NCBI GenBank assembly: GCA_030425685.1
Contig: JAUIAD010000002.1
Coordinates: forward strand, 62,001 to 126,000
DNA length: 64,000 nt
Source: Gammaproteobacteria bacterium
GTDB lineage: Bacteria > Pseudomonadota > Gammaproteobacteria > Coxiellales > Coxiellaceae
Direction: 5' to 3'
In this document: one piece after another, positions 61,302 to 64,000 of the stretch
Layout of the letters: the number at the start of each line of letters is the position of its first letter
How positions within the stretch are numbered: the first letter of the stretch is position 1
Program-made: the position numbers and the translations under genes
Notes under the pieces: generated by a model
Told to the model about the DNA's origin: nothing
The model's input: the letters and a program-made list of their open reading frames with translations, nothing else
Databases searched by the model: none

Positions 61302-63437
61302 ATGAAAGCTTCGCGATATTTACTACCGATAATGGCTGCTGGTCTATCCTTTTCAGCCTTAAACACCTCACTTGCCAATACCCACAGACATCATCACCAC
61401 CCCATAACAAAAAAAACCGACAAGGCGAGCAATCAACACCACGTGATTTTATTTGTCTGGGATGGGCTAAGACCGGATTCAATTTCAAAAGAAGTCACCC
61501 CTAACTTATATCGCCTAACCCAAGAGGGCGTTTGGTTTAGCGACAACCACTCGAGTTACCCTACTTTTACGATGATGAATGCTTCTAGTTTTGCAACCGG
61601 AGACTTTGCTGGCAAGACCGGTTTTTACGGCAACACGCTCTGGCATCCTAGCGCCAGGGGCAAGGATGCCGCTAACAAAACAGTTGACTTTGAAGCCCCC
61701 GTCTTTACTGAAGATTATAAAGTGCTTAAAGATTTAAACCGCCCCGATGCCAAAGACCCCTTAGTCTTTGTTGGCACCCTATTCCAAGCAGCACATAAAG
61801 CAGGACTTAAAACCAGCACCGTTGGCAAGTCCGGCGCCGCCTTCTTTCAAGACTATAAAGAAAAGTCTGGCATGAATGGTATCATTATCGATGAAAAACA
61901 TGTCTACCCACTGGCACTTGCGCAAAAGCTACAACAAGACAATTATCCTATCCCCAAACTCTCCCCTAACAATTTCAAACCAGGTGCACTCACACTAGCT
62001 CCTGATAATGGTGATCCTACAGCATTTGGCAAAGTCGCAACGATGAAACAGATCAACAGCAAATCGCTTGGGTTGAGTGAAAAATTTATTTACCCCGACA
62101 ATGTCACGCCAGATGCAAGCGCCACCGCAGAATCACCCTACAGCAAATCCAACACCTATTTAATGGATACATTTTTAAATAAAATTTTACCCAACGAGAA
62201 GCCGCGCTTAGCAGTAGTATGGATGCGCAACCCTGATACCACGGAACATAACTATGGTGTGGGTAGTGCAAGCTACATTACCGCTTTAAAAGATCAGGAT
62301 AAGCTACTAGGCAAGCTGCTAGAAAAACTAAAGGCTCTAAATTTAACAAACAACACAGACCTAATCATTGCATCCGATCATGCGCACAGTAATGTTTCCG
62401 GACCACTGACACAGTTTCCTACCCGTGCCGTGTTAAATGGTGGGCCCAGCGGCCCTGATAGCAATGGTTACTCGGTATCAGGAGACATCCGCCCTGCAGA
62501 TTTACTAACACGCGCAGGTTTTTTAGCCTATGATGGCAATGGTTGTGAGTATGACCCCGTACTTTCCGGTATCAAATCCGATGGCCGTTTTGTCTATCCT
62601 ATTCGTGAAGATAAAGACGGTAGCATTTGTGGTGAAAGCGTTAAAGTAAATGACAGCTACGGTCACCGTGAACAGAAACTGGGACACTTATATACCACCC
62701 CCACTTATCGCATTCCGTCACCCCTGCCGCACAATGCCATTATAGTAGCAGGCAATGGTGGCAGCACCTACCTTTATATTGTTGATCATAATCCTTCTCT
62801 GGTTAAAAAAGTAGTGCGCTTTTTACAAAGCCGTGAAGAGTTTGGCGCTGTTTTCCTCGATGATCGCTATGGCCAAGTCCCTGGCACATTATCAATGTCA
62901 CTCGTACATATTAAAAATGCCCAAGGCCGCAACCCTGATATTATCGTCGGCAGCAGCTATATTGCTAACGCTAAAATTCGTGGCATGAAAGGGATTGAGT
63001 TTAATAGCTCAGGCACAGACCGCGGCATGCACGGTAGTTTTAGCCCTATTGATGTTCATAATACACTTGTTGCTATTGGACCCGATTTTAAATCCGCCTA
63101 CCAAGACAACTTACCAAGCGGTAATGTTGACGTTGCGCCTACAATCGCACATATTTTACATTTGCAATTGCCAGGCACTAACGGACGCCCTTTGCTGGAA
63201 GCATTAAAGCAGGGTAAAGCAGAATCAGATTACCATCTATTAAAAGTTGCCTTTGAACCGGCAAAGCCCGCCACGGGTTTGCAATTCCAATTGGCTACTG
63301 ACCCAAATGGCAAAGACATTGATCCTAGCATCACAAGCTATACCATCCATTTACAAACCAAGATGCTGAGCATTGATGGAAAAACTTATACCTATTTCGA
63401 TTATGCCAAGGCTAAACGTGGATACAGCAATAAATAG
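61302..63437 (+). CDS. Secreted NPP-type phosphodiesterase/alkaline phosphatase superfamily protein
   Basis: Exported 711-aa enzyme of the alkaline phosphatase superfamily, closest in style to nucleotide pyrophosphatases/phosphodiesterases. A signal peptide (residues 1-25) is followed by a His tract (HRHHHHP). Metal and catalytic residues: Asp54 in VWDGLRPDS, nucleophile Thr88 in YPTFTMMNASSF, NPDTTEHNYG (Asp and His), IASDHAHSN (Asp-His) and a final His in RGMHGSFSP. The family cleaves phosphodiester or pyrophosphate bonds in nucleotides or lipids; the substrate is not known. AAGGAG precedes the ATG. It is followed by a 350-base region of palindromic repeats. Confidence 0.87.
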   Translation: MKASRYLLPIMAAGLSFSALNTSLANTHRHHHHPITKKTDKASNQHHVILFVWDGLRPDSISKEVTPNLYRLTQEGVWFSDNHSSYPTFTMMNASSFATGDFAGKTGFYGNTLWHPSARGKDAANKTVDFEAPVFTEDYKVLKDLNRPDAKDPLVFVGTLFQAAHKAGLKTSTVGKSGAAFFQDYKEKSGMNGIIIDEKHVYPLALAQKLQQDNYPIPKLSPNNFKPGALTLAPDNGDPTAFGKVATMKQINSKSLGLSEKFIYPDNVTPDASATAESPYSKSNTYLMDTFLNKILPNEKPRLAVVWMRNPDTTEHNYGVGSASYITALKDQDKLLGKLLEKLKALNLTNNTDLIIASDHAHSNVSGPLTQFPTRAVLNGGPSGPDSNGYSVSGDIRPADLLTRAGFLAYDGNGCEYDPVLSGIKSDGRFVYPIREDKDGSICGESVKVNDSYGHREQKLGHLYTTPTYRIPSPLPHNAIIVAGNGGSTYLYIVDHNPSLVKKVVRFLQSREEFGAVFLDDRYGQVPGTLSMSLVHIKNAQGRNPDIIVGSSYIANAKIRGMKGIEFNSSGTDRGMHGSFSPIDVHNTLVAIGPDFKSAYQDNLPSGNVDVAPTIAHILHLQLPGTNGRPLLEALKQGKAESDYHLLKVAFEPAKPATGLQFQLATDPNGKDIDPSITSYTIHLQTKMLSIDGKTYTYFDYAKAKRGYSNK

Positions 63438-63789
63438 AACTCATGCTAAAAGCTGGCACCATAAGAGTAGAGCGAGCCTAGCAACTAGATCCTGCGTAAC
63501 AACTCAGGACATATGACTTTTAGAACCCGTAGAGGAACACAAGCTATACCCCTACAAGTTCTAAAATGCCTATGAGCAAGCACACACTAAACGCACAAAT
63601 GTAGGGGCGCAGCATGCTGCGCCCGTAAACATCCGTGGCACCGAAAGTCTGTAGCTATTCACACCAAAACGGGCACAGCATGCTGTGCCCCTACGCGTTC
63701 TAAAATATCTGTGAGTAAGCACACACTACACGCAGAAATGTAGGGGCGCAGCATGCTGCGCTCGCAAACATCCCTGACATCAAACTCTT
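63438..63789. other. 352-base intergenic region filled with palindromic repeats
   Basis: No gene seen. It lies between the phosphodiesterase gene and a converging membrane-protein gene, and is mostly occupied by the two 86-bp direct repeats described separately. Confidence 0.7.
63549..63773. repeat. Two 86-bp direct repeats with GCAGCATGCTGC palindromes
   Basis: Units 63549-63634 and 63688-63773 are imperfect direct repeats running from CCCCTAC to AAACATCC. Each ends with the palindrome GGGCGCAGCATGCTGCGC. A further perfect 20-bp palindrome (63671-63690, GGGCACAGCATGCTGTGCCC) overlaps the second unit. They could form strong hairpins and terminate the converging genes. Confidence 0.85.
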
Positions 63790-64000
63790 TTAAACCCCTC
63801 TGGAAACTGATGCTGTAGGACTAGGTGGTTCATCTGGTACTACATCTGCTGTTGCAGCACCCTTCGCTTTCCATAAGCAGTAACCAGCGTAAAGCAAAAG
63901 ACCCAAACCAATAACAGCTAGGCCAGCAACAGTACCAGCTAATAAAGCCGTAGATAACCCCATAAGACCAATCTTAGCAAATCCAATTACAGCAACCGTT
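63790..64000 (-). CDS. 3' end of a membrane protein (start outside window)
   Basis: A reading frame open from the right edge to a TAA at 63790 (69 codons visible). The visible part has hydrophobic helices with many Ala/Gly/Leu (LSTALLAGTVAGLAVIGLGL) ending in a Tyr/Trp/Lys border (YAGYCLWKAKG). A short Pro-rich tail (VPDEPPSPTASVSRGV) follows. The family is not recognisable from this fragment. Its hydrophobic core plus polar tail resembles other unknown membrane proteins in the window. Confidence 0.6.
   Translation of the reverse strand, partial: TVAVIGFAKIGLMGLSTALLAGTVAGLAVIGLGLLLYAGYCLWKAKGAATADVVPDEPPSPTASVSRGV

Overview
The window looks like a chromosomal segment of an AT-rich gammaproteobacterium (about 40% G+C by eye). 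The block aroA-cmk-rpsA-lapA-lapB-pyrF, the gyrA-serC pair, an OxyR with Cys199/Cys208, and the pilO-pilP-pilQ order are all gammaproteobacterial. Single-copy housekeeping genes are interleaved with large, unrecognised proteins that carry eukaryote-like tags: a C-terminal CaaX box, an F-box-like segment, lysine- or arginine-rich nuclear-localisation-like patches and multi-pass hydrophobic domains. This resembles the effector-rich genomes of host-adapted Legionellales (Legionella, Coxiella, Aquicella, Berkiella). The order-level placement is inference; no 16S rRNA, Dot/Icm genes, tRNA or transposase are in the window.

Layout. 1-4.7 kb (+): type IV pilus envelope genes pilO (cut by the window edge), pilP, pilQ, a PilF-like lipoprotein, a GspA/MshM-type ATPase and a GspB-like protein. 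4.7-8.9 kb (-): the convergent pilA-pilB-pilC-pilE-pilZ operon, whose pilA ribosome-binding site contains a run of nine G. 9.2-14.1 kb: an orphan OmpR-type regulator and two large unknown proteins. 14.3-17 kb: Mth938-like protein, nadE and a TesA-like lipase. 17.1-23.6 kb: a poly-serine/F-box-like protein, a LysR regulator, a membrane protein and two tandem LuxR solos. 23.7-31.9 kb (-): wecA-like, comEA-like, a His-rich secreted protein, pyrF, lapB, lapA, rpsA, cmk, aroA. A 176-bp MITE-like element sits just upstream of aroA.

32.3-35.4 kb (+): three consecutive unknown genes, the last ending in a CaaX motif. 35.5-42.6 kb: an MntA/HepT toxin-antitoxin pair, serC, gyrA, mtaD and HMG-CoA lyase. 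42.8-52.1 kb: a secreted-protein island with a large secreted protein whose predicted mature N-terminus is His, an RHS/YD-repeat protein, an endoglycoceramidase-like GH5 enzyme and a CHRD protein. 52.2-64 kb: oxyR, an endonuclease/exonuclease/phosphatase-fold protein, typA, two unknown proteins, birA, a DUF3301 protein, a secreted NPP-type phosphodiesterase and the 3' end of a membrane protein.

Together the genes suggest a pilus-bearing, host-associated bacterium that secretes hydrolases aimed at host lipids and nucleotides. Several intergenic gaps hold palindromic repeat families: the MITE and a 51-bp partial copy, a CGCAAAG-rich family in three places, a GGATCCCGCGA hairpin family and a GCAGCATGCTGC palindrome family.
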